A stretch of DNA of 64,000 nt from Pseudomonadota bacterium (GTDB lineage: Bacteria > Pseudomonadota > Gammaproteobacteria > Steroidobacterales > Steroidobacteraceae). The notes under the pieces are model-generated. The model made no database searches. It was not told the origin of the DNA and saw only the letters and a list, made by a program, of their open reading frames with translations. Location: assembly GCA_016713725.1 (NCBI GenBank), contig JADJOO010000013.1, forward strand, positions 73,693 through 137,692, in the 5' to 3' direction. Position 1 is the stretch's first letter. The number at the start of each line of letters is the position of its first letter. Of the stretch, positions 1-8,219 are shown piece after piece. Position numbers and translations under genes: made by a program.

Positions 1-2068
1 TCGAAGGCGTTCTTCGAAGCGAAGGTCGCCGAACAGCAGTCGCGCCATCACCGCTACCACGACACCGGTTACAACCTCGAGCCGAACGTGAAGGCCAGCC
101 CGGGCGGCCTGCGCGACATCCAGACGATCGGCTGGGTCGCCAAGCGGCATTTCGGCGCCGAAACGCTGGATGAGCTGATCGGGCACGGTTTTCTCACGGA
201 CGCCGAGTTGCGCAAGCTGCGGCAGGCACAGGCGTTCCTGTGGAAGGTGCGCTTCGCGCTGCACACGATCACCGGCCGGCGCGAAGACCGGCTGCTGTTC
301 GATCACCAGATCCGCATCGCGAAGCAGTTCGGCTACGAGGACGCGACCTACACGCTCGCGGTCGAGCAGTTCATGCAGCGGTATTACCGCACCGTGATGG
401 ACGTCAGCCTGCTGAACGAAATGCTGCTGCAGCTGTTCCGCGAGGCGATCCTGAACGAGGGCGAGAACACGATCGTCCCGCTCAACCCGCGCTTCCAGAT
501 CCGCAACGATTACCTCGAGGTGACGGGCGACGACACGTTCGTCCGCAACCCTTCGGCCATCCTCGAGCTGTTCCGCCTGCTGCAGGAGAACCCGGACGTC
601 CGCGGCGTGCGCGCCACGACCATCCGCCTGCTCGGCCGGCACCTGTGGCTGATCGATGAAGAGTTCCGCCAGAACCCGCGGCATCACCGGCTGTTCCTCG
701 AACTGCTGCGCGCACCGGCGGGCGTCACGCACGAGCTGCGCCGCATGAATCTGTACGGCGTGCTCGGCCGCTACATTCCGGCGTTCGGCCGCGTCGTCGG
801 CCGCATGCAGTACGACCTGTTCCACGCCTACACGGTCGACGCGCACATCCTCTTCGTGCTGCGCAACCTGCGCCGCATGGCGCTGCCGCGCTTCGAGCAC
901 GAGCTGCCCGAGATGTCACGCCTGTTCGCCACGCTGCAGCGACCGGAACTCGTGTACCTTGCCGCGCTGTTTCACGACATCGCCAAGGGTCGCGGCGGCG
1001 ACCACTCCGACCTGGGGTCAGTCGATGCTGAGGCGTTCTGCCTGGAGCAGGGACTCACGCGCTACGACTCGCGCCTGGTGTCCTGGCTCGTGCGCAACCA
1101 CCTGCTGTTCTCGGTCACGGCGCAGAAGAAAGACATCTCCGATCCCAAGGTCATCCAGGACTTCGCGCGGACCGTCGGCGACCAGACCCACCTCGACTAC
1201 CTGTACCTGCTGACCGTCGCCGACGTGCGCGGCACCAACCCGAAGCTCTGGAATTCGTGGAAGGCGTCGCTGTTCCACGATTTCTACGAGCGCGTGCGCC
1301 GCGCGTTGCGCCGCGGCATCGAGTCGCCGGTCGATCGCGTCGAACTCGTCGCCGAGACCAAGGCCAAGGCGCTCGAACTGCTGGCGCACGAACACGTGCA
1401 ACCCGAACGCGCCGCGACGATCTGGGCGCGCATGAACGACATTTACTTCCTGCGCTACACCCCGGCCGAGGTTGCGTGGCACACGACGCTGCTTGCCGAC
1501 ACCGAGCCCGATGACGTCTCGCTGCTCGTGGCCGTGCGTACGACGGTGGAGCGCGGCGGCAATGCGGTGCTCACCTGTGGGCCGCACCGCCAGGAAAACT
1601 TCGCTCGCACGACCGCCCTGCTCGACCAGATGGGACTCAACATCGTCGACGCGCGCATCACGCCGCTCGACGACGGCCTGGGGCTCGACACGTACCTGGT
1701 GCTTGAGGACACGGGCCTGCCGATCGCCGACAGGCAACGCGCCCACCAGATCGAGCAGCAGCTGCGCCGGGTCCTGCTCAGCCCCGAAGTCGACCTGCCG
1801 GTGGTCACGCGCCGCGCACCGCGCCAGGTCCGCATGTTCACGACCCGACGCAGATCACGTTTACCGAGGACCCGCTGCAGGGGTGTTTCTCGCCGAACAG
1901 ATTGACGTCAACACCGCCAAGATCATGACCATCGGCGAACGCGCAGAGGACGTGTTCTACATCACCGGTGCGCAGGGCGGCCCGTTGCCGGATGCGGCCT
2001 GCGATCGTTTGCGCGAACGCATCGGGCAGACGCTCGACCGGCGCGACCAGGCAATTCGACCGGCCTGA
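1..2068 (+). CDS. glnD: Bifunctional uridylyltransferase/uridylyl-removing enzyme GlnD, 5' partial, frameshifted near 3' end
   Basis: GlnD uridylylates and deuridylylates PII proteins in response to glutamine and so controls nitrogen assimilation. The reading frame is open from base 1, so the N-terminal nucleotidyltransferase motifs lie outside the window. Visible are the KASPGGLRDIQ motif of the UTase linker (about 88-125), an HD-domain signature FHDIAKGRGGDH (about 970-1010), a first ACT domain (about 1510-1700) and the second half of ACT2 (DVNTAKIMTIGERAEDVF). The frame breaks at about 1845: ACGACC CCG ACG is expected but one C of the run is missing. A second break at about 1890 joins TEDPLQG directly to FLAEQIDVN, so roughly 20 residues of ACT2 are absent. 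The stop of the last frame is at 2066-2068, 27 bp before dapC. I read these as sequence errors in a normal gene. Confidence 0.9.
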
Positions 2069-2095
2069 CTTGACCGAACGCCGGATCTGCTCGAT

Positions 2096-3319
2096 TTGAA
2101 TCCCCGGCTCGACCTGCTGCAGCCCTACCCGTTCGAGCAACTGCGCACGCTGCTCGCGGGTGAGGTGCCGCCGGCATCGCTGCGCCCGATCCCGCTGTCC
2201 ATCGGCGAACCCAGGCACGCGCCCCCGGCCTTCGTGGCCGCGGCCCTGGTGGGCGCCCTCGGTGAGTCGCTCGGCAGTTACCCGGTGGCGCTCGGCCTGC
2301 CGCAACTGCGCGAGGCAATCGCACGCTGGCTCGAGCGACGGTTCGGCCTGCCCGAGCAGATCGTGCAGGCGGACGACATGGTGCTGCCGGTCAACGGCAC
2401 GCGCGAAGCGCTGTTCTCGTTCGTGCAGGCGGCGGTCGACGCCGAATCCGCGGCGCGCGGCGCGCGACCGCTCGTACTGATGCCGAACCCTTTCTATCAG
2501 ATCTATGAGGGCGCAGCGCTGCTCGCGGGTGCCGAACCGCGGTTCCTCGACTGCACCGAAGCGAATGCGTATCTGCCCGACCTGGACGCAATCGACGCGG
2601 CGACCTGGAATCGCTGCCAGGTGCTGTTCCTTTGCAGCCCCGGCAACCCGACGGGCGCCGTCATGCCGGACGCCTACCTGCAACGCGCGCTGGAACTCTC
2701 GTCCCGCCACGGCTTCGTGATCGCATCGGACGAGTGCTACTCGGAACTGTATTTCGACGAGGCGTCGCCGCCCACGGGACTGCTGCAGGCTGCGTTTCGC
2801 GCGGGCAACACGGCGTTCGAGCGCTGTGTCGTGTTCCACAGCCTGTCAAAGCGCTCGAGCGTGCCGGGCCTGCGTTCCGGCTTTGTCGCCGGTGACGCAA
2901 AGTTCCTCGCGCGCTACCGGCTTTATCGCACCTATCACGGCTGCGCCGTGCCGGTGCACACTCAACTCGCGAGCCTGCCGGCGTGGAACGACGAAGCACA
3001 CGTCGTGCAGAACCGCCGCCTGTACCGCGAGAAGTTCGCGCGTGTCACGCCGGTGATCGCGGCAGCCCTGCAGCAGGACCTTGCCGTCCCCACGGGCGGC
3101 TTTTATCTCTGGCCGCGCGTTGGTGATGACGAAGCCTTCACGCGCGGCCTGTTCGCACAGCAGCACGTGACTGTGCTGCCGGGCCGCTACCTCGCGCGTG
3201 AGACGGGGGCCGGCAATCCCGGGCTGGGGCGCATTCGGATTTCGCTGGTGGCCAGTCTCGAGGACTGCGACGAAGCCGCGCGCCGGATCGCGGAGTTCGT
3301 GCAGGCAGGCATCCGCTGA
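2096..3319 (+). CDS. dapC: Succinyldiaminopimelate transaminase DapC
   Basis: PLP-dependent class I/II aminotransferase of 407 residues that makes N-succinyl-LL-2,6-diaminopimelate in the succinylase branch of lysine and peptidoglycan biosynthesis. The fold is visible throughout: an N-terminal PIPLSIGEPRHAPP segment, CSPGNPTGAVM, DECYSELYF, and the PLP-lysine segment HSLSKRSSVPGLRSGFV at about residues 250-265. The start codon is TTG at 2096, 27 bp after the glnD stop, so the two are probably co-transcribed. dapD and dapE occur further along the window, which favours DapC over other class I aminotransferases. Paralogous aminotransferase functions cannot be fully excluded. Confidence 0.88.
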   Translation: MNPRLDLLQPYPFEQLRTLLAGEVPPASLRPIPLSIGEPRHAPPAFVAAALVGALGESLGSYPVALGLPQLREAIARWLERRFGLPEQIVQADDMVLPVNGTREALFSFVQAAVDAESAARGARPLVLMPNPFYQIYEGAALLAGAEPRFLDCTEANAYLPDLDAIDAATWNRCQVLFLCSPGNPTGAVMPDAYLQRALELSSRHGFVIASDECYSELYFDEASPPTGLLQAAFRAGNTAFERCVVFHSLSKRSSVPGLRSGFVAGDAKFLARYRLYRTYHGCAVPVHTQLASLPAWNDEAHVVQNRRLYREKFARVTPVIAAALQQDLAVPTGGFYLWPRVGDDEAFTRGLFAQQHVTVLPGRYLARETGAGNPGLGRIRISLVASLEDCDEAARRIAEFVQAGIR

Positions 3320-3382
3320 TCCGGCATCGCCGGTACTGGAGCCGCGCCAATGCCGGCGCTTCATCCCGCGCCGAGGTGCAGG

Positions 3383-3631
3383 TCAGGGAATGCCGAACTG
3401 TGCCTTGAAGCGCTGCAGTTCGTCCCATACGGCCGGATCGACGGTCTGCGGATTCACCCGGGCGAAAACGCGGGTGAGCACGTCCTTTTCCCTTTCGTCC
3501 ACCGTACCGTCCTGCAGAGCGAGGCGCTCGAGCATCTGCAACTCGTCGCCGTCGATCAGCCCGTCGTTGGCAAATACATGCAGAAATGAATACTGCATGA
3601 TCGCGTTCCAGTTGCTGTCGCTGCTTGTCAT
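3383..3631 (-). CDS. Small TerB-like acidic protein
   Basis: An 82-residue acidic cytoplasmic protein with no signal peptide or membrane segment. Its sequence (SFLHVFANDGLIDGDELQML, then DGTVDEREKDVLTRVF) has two short helical repeats with D-x-x-I-D and D-x-x-V-D loops. These resemble the TerB / tellurite-resistance-like helical fold. The function is unknown. The start at 3631 is preferred over an upstream in-frame ATG at 3670 because GAGCAGGA lies just before it. It converges on dapC. Confidence 0.6.
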   Translation of the reverse strand: MTSSDSNWNAIMQYSFLHVFANDGLIDGDELQMLERLALQDGTVDEREKDVLTRVFARVNPQTVDPAVWDELQRFKAQFGIP

Positions 3632-3933
3632 TATCCTGCTCTTCCCCAGTACTGCTCGAGAATGCGCCATGGCGTGACCCGGCTGTCGAAACTGAAGCGC
3701 TGCAGGTTAAGCAAAAAATATGACAGTCGTTTGAACGTTCGATGTCACCGGCCCCACGCGCGCGCCTTGACCCGCGCGTGGCAGCGGACCTGGCCGAGCG
3801 CCCCCCTTTCGCTCGACATAAGTGCCTGCATGTAAGCAGCTTGCAACATGGCTGCCACAGAATCGTCGCAACCAATGGCTAGGCTGCGCACATTAGGCCG
3901 GCGCAAACCAGCCGCGCCGGACGGCAGGCGCCT
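3632..3933. other. Gene-free stretch with a TGACA/TGTCA inverted motif
   Basis: This 302-bp divergent gap separates the TerB-like gene (minus) from the PAP2 gene (plus). An AT-richer patch at about 3705-3760 contains ATGACAG and GATGTCAC in inverted orientation around GAACGTTC. On the minus strand CTGTCAT reads like a single Pho-box half, but a second half at the required 11-bp spacing is missing. I see no RNA gene here. Confidence 0.3.
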
Positions 3934-4476
3934 ATGACATCGACCGTCACGACCGGCCTCTGGCAACGCTTCGATCATGCGGAACACGCGCTCTGCCTGC
4001 GGGTCAATCGAGGCTGCCACCACGTTACGACTCGTCGGCTGTTCGTGACGATCAGCCGGCTCGGCGACGGCATCTTCTGGTACGTGCTGATGCTGGCCTT
4101 CGCATTGAGCGGTCCGCAGGGTGCCATCGTGGCCGCCCAGATGACGGTCGCCGGTCTCGCCGGGACGGCGCTGTACCGGCAACTGAAGCACCGCCTCGTG
4201 CGAGAGCGTCCTTTCATCTCGTACGCGGGCATTCAGTCGGGTACAGCTCCGCTGGACCGGTACAGCTTCCCATCCGGCCACACGCTGCACGCCGTCAGCT
4301 TTACGCTGATCGCCACGACTCACGCGCCGGAACTCGCCCTGCTGCTCGTCCCTTTCGCGTTGCTGGTGGCGGCTTCGCGCGTGGTGCTGGGGCTACACTA
4401 CCCGACGGACGTTCTCGCCGGGGCGGCAATCGGCGCGACACTCGCTCGCGGCCTCGTGTCGCTCTGGCCAGTATAA
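3934..4476 (+). CDS. PAP2-family membrane phosphatase
   Basis: A 180-residue integral membrane protein of the PAP2 (type 2 phosphatidic acid phosphatase) superfamily. All three catalytic motifs are present: K85-x6-R92-P93 (KHRLVRERP), PSGH at 113-116, and S148-R149-x5-H155-x3-D159. Hydrophobic segments at about 45-60, 65-80, 120-130 and 137-150 fit the usual helix bundle with the active site on the periplasmic face. Related enzymes dephosphorylate undecaprenyl pyrophosphate, phosphatidylglycerophosphate or lipid A, and the substrate cannot be chosen from sequence alone. The nearby phoA group makes a phosphate-linked role possible, but no Pho box is seen. Confidence 0.85.
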   Translation: MTSTVTTGLWQRFDHAEHALCLRVNRGCHHVTTRRLFVTISRLGDGIFWYVLMLAFALSGPQGAIVAAQMTVAGLAGTALYRQLKHRLVRERPFISYAGIQSGTAPLDRYSFPSGHTLHAVSFTLIATTHAPELALLLVPFALLVAASRVVLGLHYPTDVLAGAAIGATLARGLVSLWPV

Positions 4477-4535
4477 AGCGCCGTCCTTGCGGCGCAGACT
4501 CGCCGCAGCCTGGAAAACGCACCGTAAAGGTCAGG

Positions 4536-5222
4536 CTACCGGGTCAATCCTTCCCGTCGCAACTTGTCGGCGATCGCTGCGGCAAAGTCATGCAGAGCAG
4601 CGTCGGACGACTCGAGCTTGGTCGCTTTGGTCTCCAGCGTATAAATCAGGGACTTGTCCCGCGTCCGGTAGAACCTCGACTCGACCCGGGCTTCGCCCTG
4701 GGCAATCGTGAATGCGGGCGCCGTGGCAAACTCGCCATAGATGACCGGTACGCCGTACACGCCGTAGTACCCGGTCGCGAAACCCGCATCCGTGGCCTTG
4801 TAGGCTGCGGTGCCGCGCGTGTCCCTGCTGCCGCCTTCCTTCATTTCGACTTCCCTGGCAATGAGACTGGTCGCCAGCACGGCGTCGGCTTGAGCAATGG
4901 CGATCGCCTGCTCGATGCTCTCGAGGGTCAGCGGGTTCTTTTCCTTGACCGCGTCGCAACTCCGGATGACCTCGACTGACTCGCTCTTCAGCTGCGACGC
5001 CATGAAGAACTCGAACGCGCAGCGCTGATTGACGTTCGGGCTGACGCCGACGACCAGCACCCGGGTGAATGATTGCTTGCGCGGCGCGCCTTCCTGCCAC
5101 GTACCCTTGACCGTGGTCCTCGCCTCGACAGTACTGACAAACAACGCGGCCCCGATCACGTAGAGCATCGCCCCGACGGCCACGCTCCGGACAGATCGGC
5201 CAATGGAGGTCCTGTAAGGCAC
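4536..5222 (-). CDS. Putative periplasmic protein of unknown function in the phoA cluster
   Basis: About 228 residues with an N-terminal signal/anchor segment (SVAVGAMLYVIGAALFVSTV) and a soluble domain with alternating beta strands (RVLVVGVSP, ADAVLATSLIAREVEM). A Gly/Tyr-rich middle (GFATGYYGVYGVPVIYGEF) follows. I do not recognise the family; it has the general look of small envelope proteins that adopt LpoB/DUF4136-like folds. The GTG start at 5222 is chosen because AGGA lies 7 nt upstream. The same frame stays open upstream to 5684, but that part belongs to the preceding gene if the frameshift inferred there is correct. It is last in a minus-strand series after phoA. Confidence 0.55.
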   Translation of the reverse strand: MPYRTSIGRSVRSVAVGAMLYVIGAALFVSTVEARTTVKGTWQEGAPRKQSFTRVLVVGVSPNVNQRCAFEFFMASQLKSESVEVIRSCDAVKEKNPLTLESIEQAIAIAQADAVLATSLIAREVEMKEGGSRDTRGTAAYKATDAGFATGYYGVYGVPVIYGEFATAPAFTIAQGEARVESRFYRTRDKSLIYTLETKATKLESSDAALHDFAAAIADKLRREGLTR

Positions 5223-5332
5223 TGAGTGTTCCTGGTTGGGTGAGGGCTCGAAGGACGCGCTGTGCCGGCATCGCCCCGGTTGCAGTCTAGCGGGATCGAC
5301 GCTGCAGCGGGTGCTGGGTACCGGCGGCCTCA

Positions 5333-5684
5333 TCAGTTGCTGGCCTGCTCCGCGGCCAACGCTGCCTGCCAGGGCGTCGGCCTCAGCGAGAACTTCTGGA
5401 TCGATATCACCGGGCAATCGATCAAGCGTATCCATCGGCTGCTCGGCTTCGTGACCGTCGGCCCTACCCGTCGTCGACGCGGATTCCGCCGCTGCGTCAG
5501 CCAACGGTGCCGCTGCCAGGGCGCGCGGCTGACCCATGATCGCAAGGGCGCCGGTGTCCCGCCCCCCATGGCTGGAGCGATCGAACACGCCGACCTGCCA
5601 GAGGCCCAGGGCGACTCCAACAGCGAACAAGGCCGCGATCATCCGGGCCGGAAACCGCAGCGCAGTTTCAGTGTGCATGGCCAT
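5333..5684 (-). CDS. Small single-pass membrane protein of unknown function, probable frameshift
   Basis: The ORF opens with MAMHTETALRFPARMIAALF and one transmembrane helix (about residues 12-33). An Ala/acidic-rich periplasmic tail ends near LPGDIDPEVLAEADA. As assembled, the frame runs on into the next gene. Removing one G of the GGG run at 5372-5374 instead gives WQAALAAEQASN and a stop at 5333-5335, a sensible end for a 116-residue protein. The start overlaps the stop of the upstream lipoprotein by 17 nt, indicating translational coupling. The function is unknown; its position suggests a partner of the lipoprotein and PhoA. Confidence 0.45.
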
Positions 5685-6381
5685 GCAGGTGTCCCCCGCC
5701 CTCTCCAGCCTGAACCCGCATCACGAACGGATCTCGCTCGTGATCGCCAAGGTCCGCATAGTCGAGTATGGCGTAATCAGCGGAAGCGGTGGGTTGCCAG
5801 GGCGATTCGCCAAACTCGAAGGAGCGCAGCAGCTCGACGGTCTCCACCTGGCGATCTGCGCCGCGCCGTTCAATGCGGGTCGGCAGCATCGAGTCGGTGC
5901 GCACGGTTATGTCCCAGGCAACGTCCCCGACCTCGCCCGTGTAGCGACGGTACGGGTAGCCATCGCGCCACCCGTGCTCACGCTCGCGCAGCGCTCCGAT
6001 CAGGCGTGGGTCCAGCAGCGTCGACAATGCGGTCCAGTCAGGGGAAGCGTTCAGAATCTGCAGGTCTTCGCTGCGATATTCGATGCCACGGCGGTCGGCG
6101 TGGTAAAGGCGCGTGTGGAACAGGGTCCTGTCATCCCGCACCCAGAGGTCCCCGGTTTGCGCCGCAGGATTCTCGCGTTCGATCCGATCGTGGGAACGCC
6201 AGAAGCGCCACTGCGACAAGGTCTTGCCTCCCTGTGCGGACTCGACGGTCGTGCGGAACTCGGCCACGACAGGCGGCGGTGATTGGGCCAGCTCGAGCGG
6301 CGGCACGGGCCGCTGGTCGCCGCAGCCGACCAGCACCAGCAGCAACAAGCTCATCGCGGCATTGCGCATTGGTGAATGCAT
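5668..6381 (-). CDS. Putative lipoprotein downstream of phoA
   Basis: About 237 residues with a lipoprotein signal peptide: MHSPMRNAAMSLLLLVLVGC, where the Cys is the predicted lipidation site followed by GDQ. The mature part is a soluble beta-rich domain ending in a His-rich tail (GGGHLHGHAH) that could bind metal. That is notable next to the zinc/magnesium enzyme PhoA. The start at 6381 is chosen over 6450 because it begins right at the signal peptide. No family is recognised. It lies 72 bp after phoA on the same strand and overlaps the next gene by 17 nt. Confidence 0.6.
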   Translation of the reverse strand: MHSPMRNAAMSLLLLVLVGCGDQRPVPPLELAQSPPPVVAEFRTTVESAQGGKTLSQWRFWRSHDRIERENPAAQTGDLWVRDDRTLFHTRLYHADRRGIEYRSEDLQILNASPDWTALSTLLDPRLIGALREREHGWRDGYPYRRYTGEVGDVAWDITVRTDSMLPTRIERRGADRQVETVELLRSFEFGESPWQPTASADYAILDYADLGDHERDPFVMRVQAGEGGGHLHGHAH

Positions 6382-6453
6382 GTTGTCATCCGGCGTGAAG
6401 ACGGGAGAGGCCAGGGGCCCCTCCCGCCTGCGTGAATCAACGCTCGGCAAAGC

Positions 6454-8064
6454 TCACAGGCCCAGGGCGTTGGCCATCACGTGGTAGATGGCGTTCTGCT
6501 CGAGCGTGCCGCGGACCAGGTACGAGCGAGGCCCGTTGGCGTAGATCGCGACCTCCTCGCCGGCATGCGTCTCGGCGCCGGCAGTCGGGATCGCCGATTC
6601 CTGCAGGTAGTTCGGGTTCGTCGTATCGACATCGGTCAGGTCCGGGCGCTCGCCGCTGAAAGGAATTTCCGCCGTGACGAACTCCGTGACCGGGTCGAAC
6701 TCTCGACGCGAGCCGTTGCCCGTCCAGCCGGCCGGACCGTTCAGGTAGCCGAGGGTGGTATAGGGCAGTCCCAGGGAGTCCTTCGCAAGCAAGTCCAGCC
6801 CGGCGTCGGTCTTGCCGAGGATCGGGTTGCCACGCGACGGATAGCCGGCGATGCTCATCGTATGGCTGTGGTCGGCGGTGACGATGATCAAGGTGTCCTT
6901 ATCGTCGGTCATTTCACGGGCAACCTTCACGGCCTCCGCCAACGCGATGGTGTCGGTCAGCGCGCGATAGGCGTTGCCGGCGTGGTGAGCGTGGTCGATG
7001 CGGCCGCCCTCGACCATCAGGTAGAAGCCCTTGGGATTGTTCTGCAGCATCTCGATCGCCTTGCGGGTCATGTCGGCGACCGAGGGCTCACCTGCCGTGT
7101 CGTTGGCGCGATCGGCTTCGTACTTCACATGCGACGGCTCGAACAGGCCCAGCAGGCGCTTGGTGCGCCTGGGGTCGACGGCGTCGAATTGCGCCTTGTT
7201 CCAGACATAGGCCGCGCGCGGCTTGGCCGCCCATTCGGCAGTCAGGTCACGACCGTCCGTGCGGCGCCCCATGCGGGTCGGGTACTCGGGATCGGCTTTG
7301 GTGTTCGGCTCGAAGTACGGTCGACCCCCACCCAGCGCGACTTCCAGGCCGTTGCCGACACTGAAGTCGACCAGCTGCGCCGCGATGTCCTTGACCTTCG
7401 TGCAACCCGAAGGCAGCACAGTAGCGCCCAGGTCGCGGTCGATCGAGCTGTCCGCTTCCCAGTCGCGGTTGCTGATATGGGCATAATTGACGGCAGGCGT
7501 CGCATGCGTGATGCGGGCGGTCGACACTACGCCGGTCGACATCCCGCGCGCCTCGGCGCGCTCCATGATCGTCTTGACCTTCTTCGCGCGCGTGACTTCA
7601 GCGCAGAACTCCCCGCGGGTAATGCTCTGATCGACCGAGATGGCCCCGTCGTTGGTCTTGATGCCGGCTACCATGGCCGTTGCGGTCGGCGCCGAATCCG
7701 AGGTCTGCTGGTTCGCACTCGCCGTGACGGACAGGGCCAGGTCGCTGAAGTTCTCGAAGCTGAGCCGGTTCCACTCGCCATCCACGCCGCGCTGCTGGCC
7801 GTCGAGGATGCGGGCCGCGGTGACCGTCGACACGCCCATGCCGTCACCGACGAAAAGAATGACGTTCTTCGCGCGGCGCGTGTTCAGTTCGCGGTTGACC
7901 AGCTTGTTCGCCTCGACGGCGGACCGGCCGGCGCGGAACCATTCGGCGCCCGAGGTCGGTACGGACGCAGCGGAAGCATTGTCGGCAAGTGCCGGGGCGG
8001 AAGCTCCGCCCAGCACGGTCAGGCTGGCGGCGACGACGAGCGAGATCCTGGAGTGCGACTTCAT
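6454..8064 (-). CDS. phoA: Periplasmic alkaline phosphatase PhoA
   Basis: A 536-residue secreted alkaline phosphatase that releases phosphate from organic monoesters in the periplasm. A signal peptide (residues 1-27, ending APALA) is followed by the family core. Metal-binding GDGMG is at 73-77, the nucleophile motif DSAPTATAM has its Ser at 124, and EGGRIDHAHHAGN and TADHSHTM are later metal ligands. A C-terminal ETHAGEEV segment completes the site. A possible degenerate Pho box lies about 100 bp upstream. It heads a minus-strand group with a lipoprotein and two small envelope proteins. Confidence 0.95.
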   Translation of the reverse strand: MKSHSRISLVVAASLTVLGGASAPALADNASAASVPTSGAEWFRAGRSAVEANKLVNRELNTRRAKNVILFVGDGMGVSTVTAARILDGQQRGVDGEWNRLSFENFSDLALSVTASANQQTSDSAPTATAMVAGIKTNDGAISVDQSITRGEFCAEVTRAKKVKTIMERAEARGMSTGVVSTARITHATPAVNYAHISNRDWEADSSIDRDLGATVLPSGCTKVKDIAAQLVDFSVGNGLEVALGGGRPYFEPNTKADPEYPTRMGRRTDGRDLTAEWAAKPRAAYVWNKAQFDAVDPRRTKRLLGLFEPSHVKYEADRANDTAGEPSVADMTRKAIEMLQNNPKGFYLMVEGGRIDHAHHAGNAYRALTDTIALAEAVKVAREMTDDKDTLIIVTADHSHTMSIAGYPSRGNPILGKTDAGLDLLAKDSLGLPYTTLGYLNGPAGWTGNGSRREFDPVTEFVTAEIPFSGERPDLTDVDTTNPNYLQESAIPTAGAETHAGEEVAIYANGPRSYLVRGTLEQNAIYHVMANALGL

Positions 8065-8164
8065 GTTCGGGAGTCCTTTGCCATCTGCGGTTGAGAAAGG
8101 CTGTCGAGGACCCGGACATTAGCGGCCAGTTGCTACAGGCGTATTGCGCTCGTATTGAGGTTTC

Positions 8165-8182
8165 CTTGCAGCCAGTCAACAG
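8165..8182 (-). promoter_or_regulatory. Possible degenerate Pho box upstream of phoA
   Basis: On the minus strand CTGTTGA and CTGCAAG are 7-mers separated by 4 nt. This is the PhoB-box geometry but matches the CTGTCAT consensus only partly. It lies about 100 bp before the phoA start. Weaker than the other boxes in this window. Confidence 0.35.
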
Positions 8183-8219
8183 GGCCTGACGGCCGGCCTG
8201 AGGCGGCAACGAAGCGAGA

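Noticed and set aside
4536..5684. A single 382-residue protein
   Set aside because: A second signal/anchor segment with its own GTG and AGGA lies in the middle, and a one-base correction gives a natural stop for the first part.
6481..8094. Long plus-strand open frame opposite phoA
   Set aside because: It is a high-GC antisense shadow. phoA on the minus strand has complete catalytic motifs.
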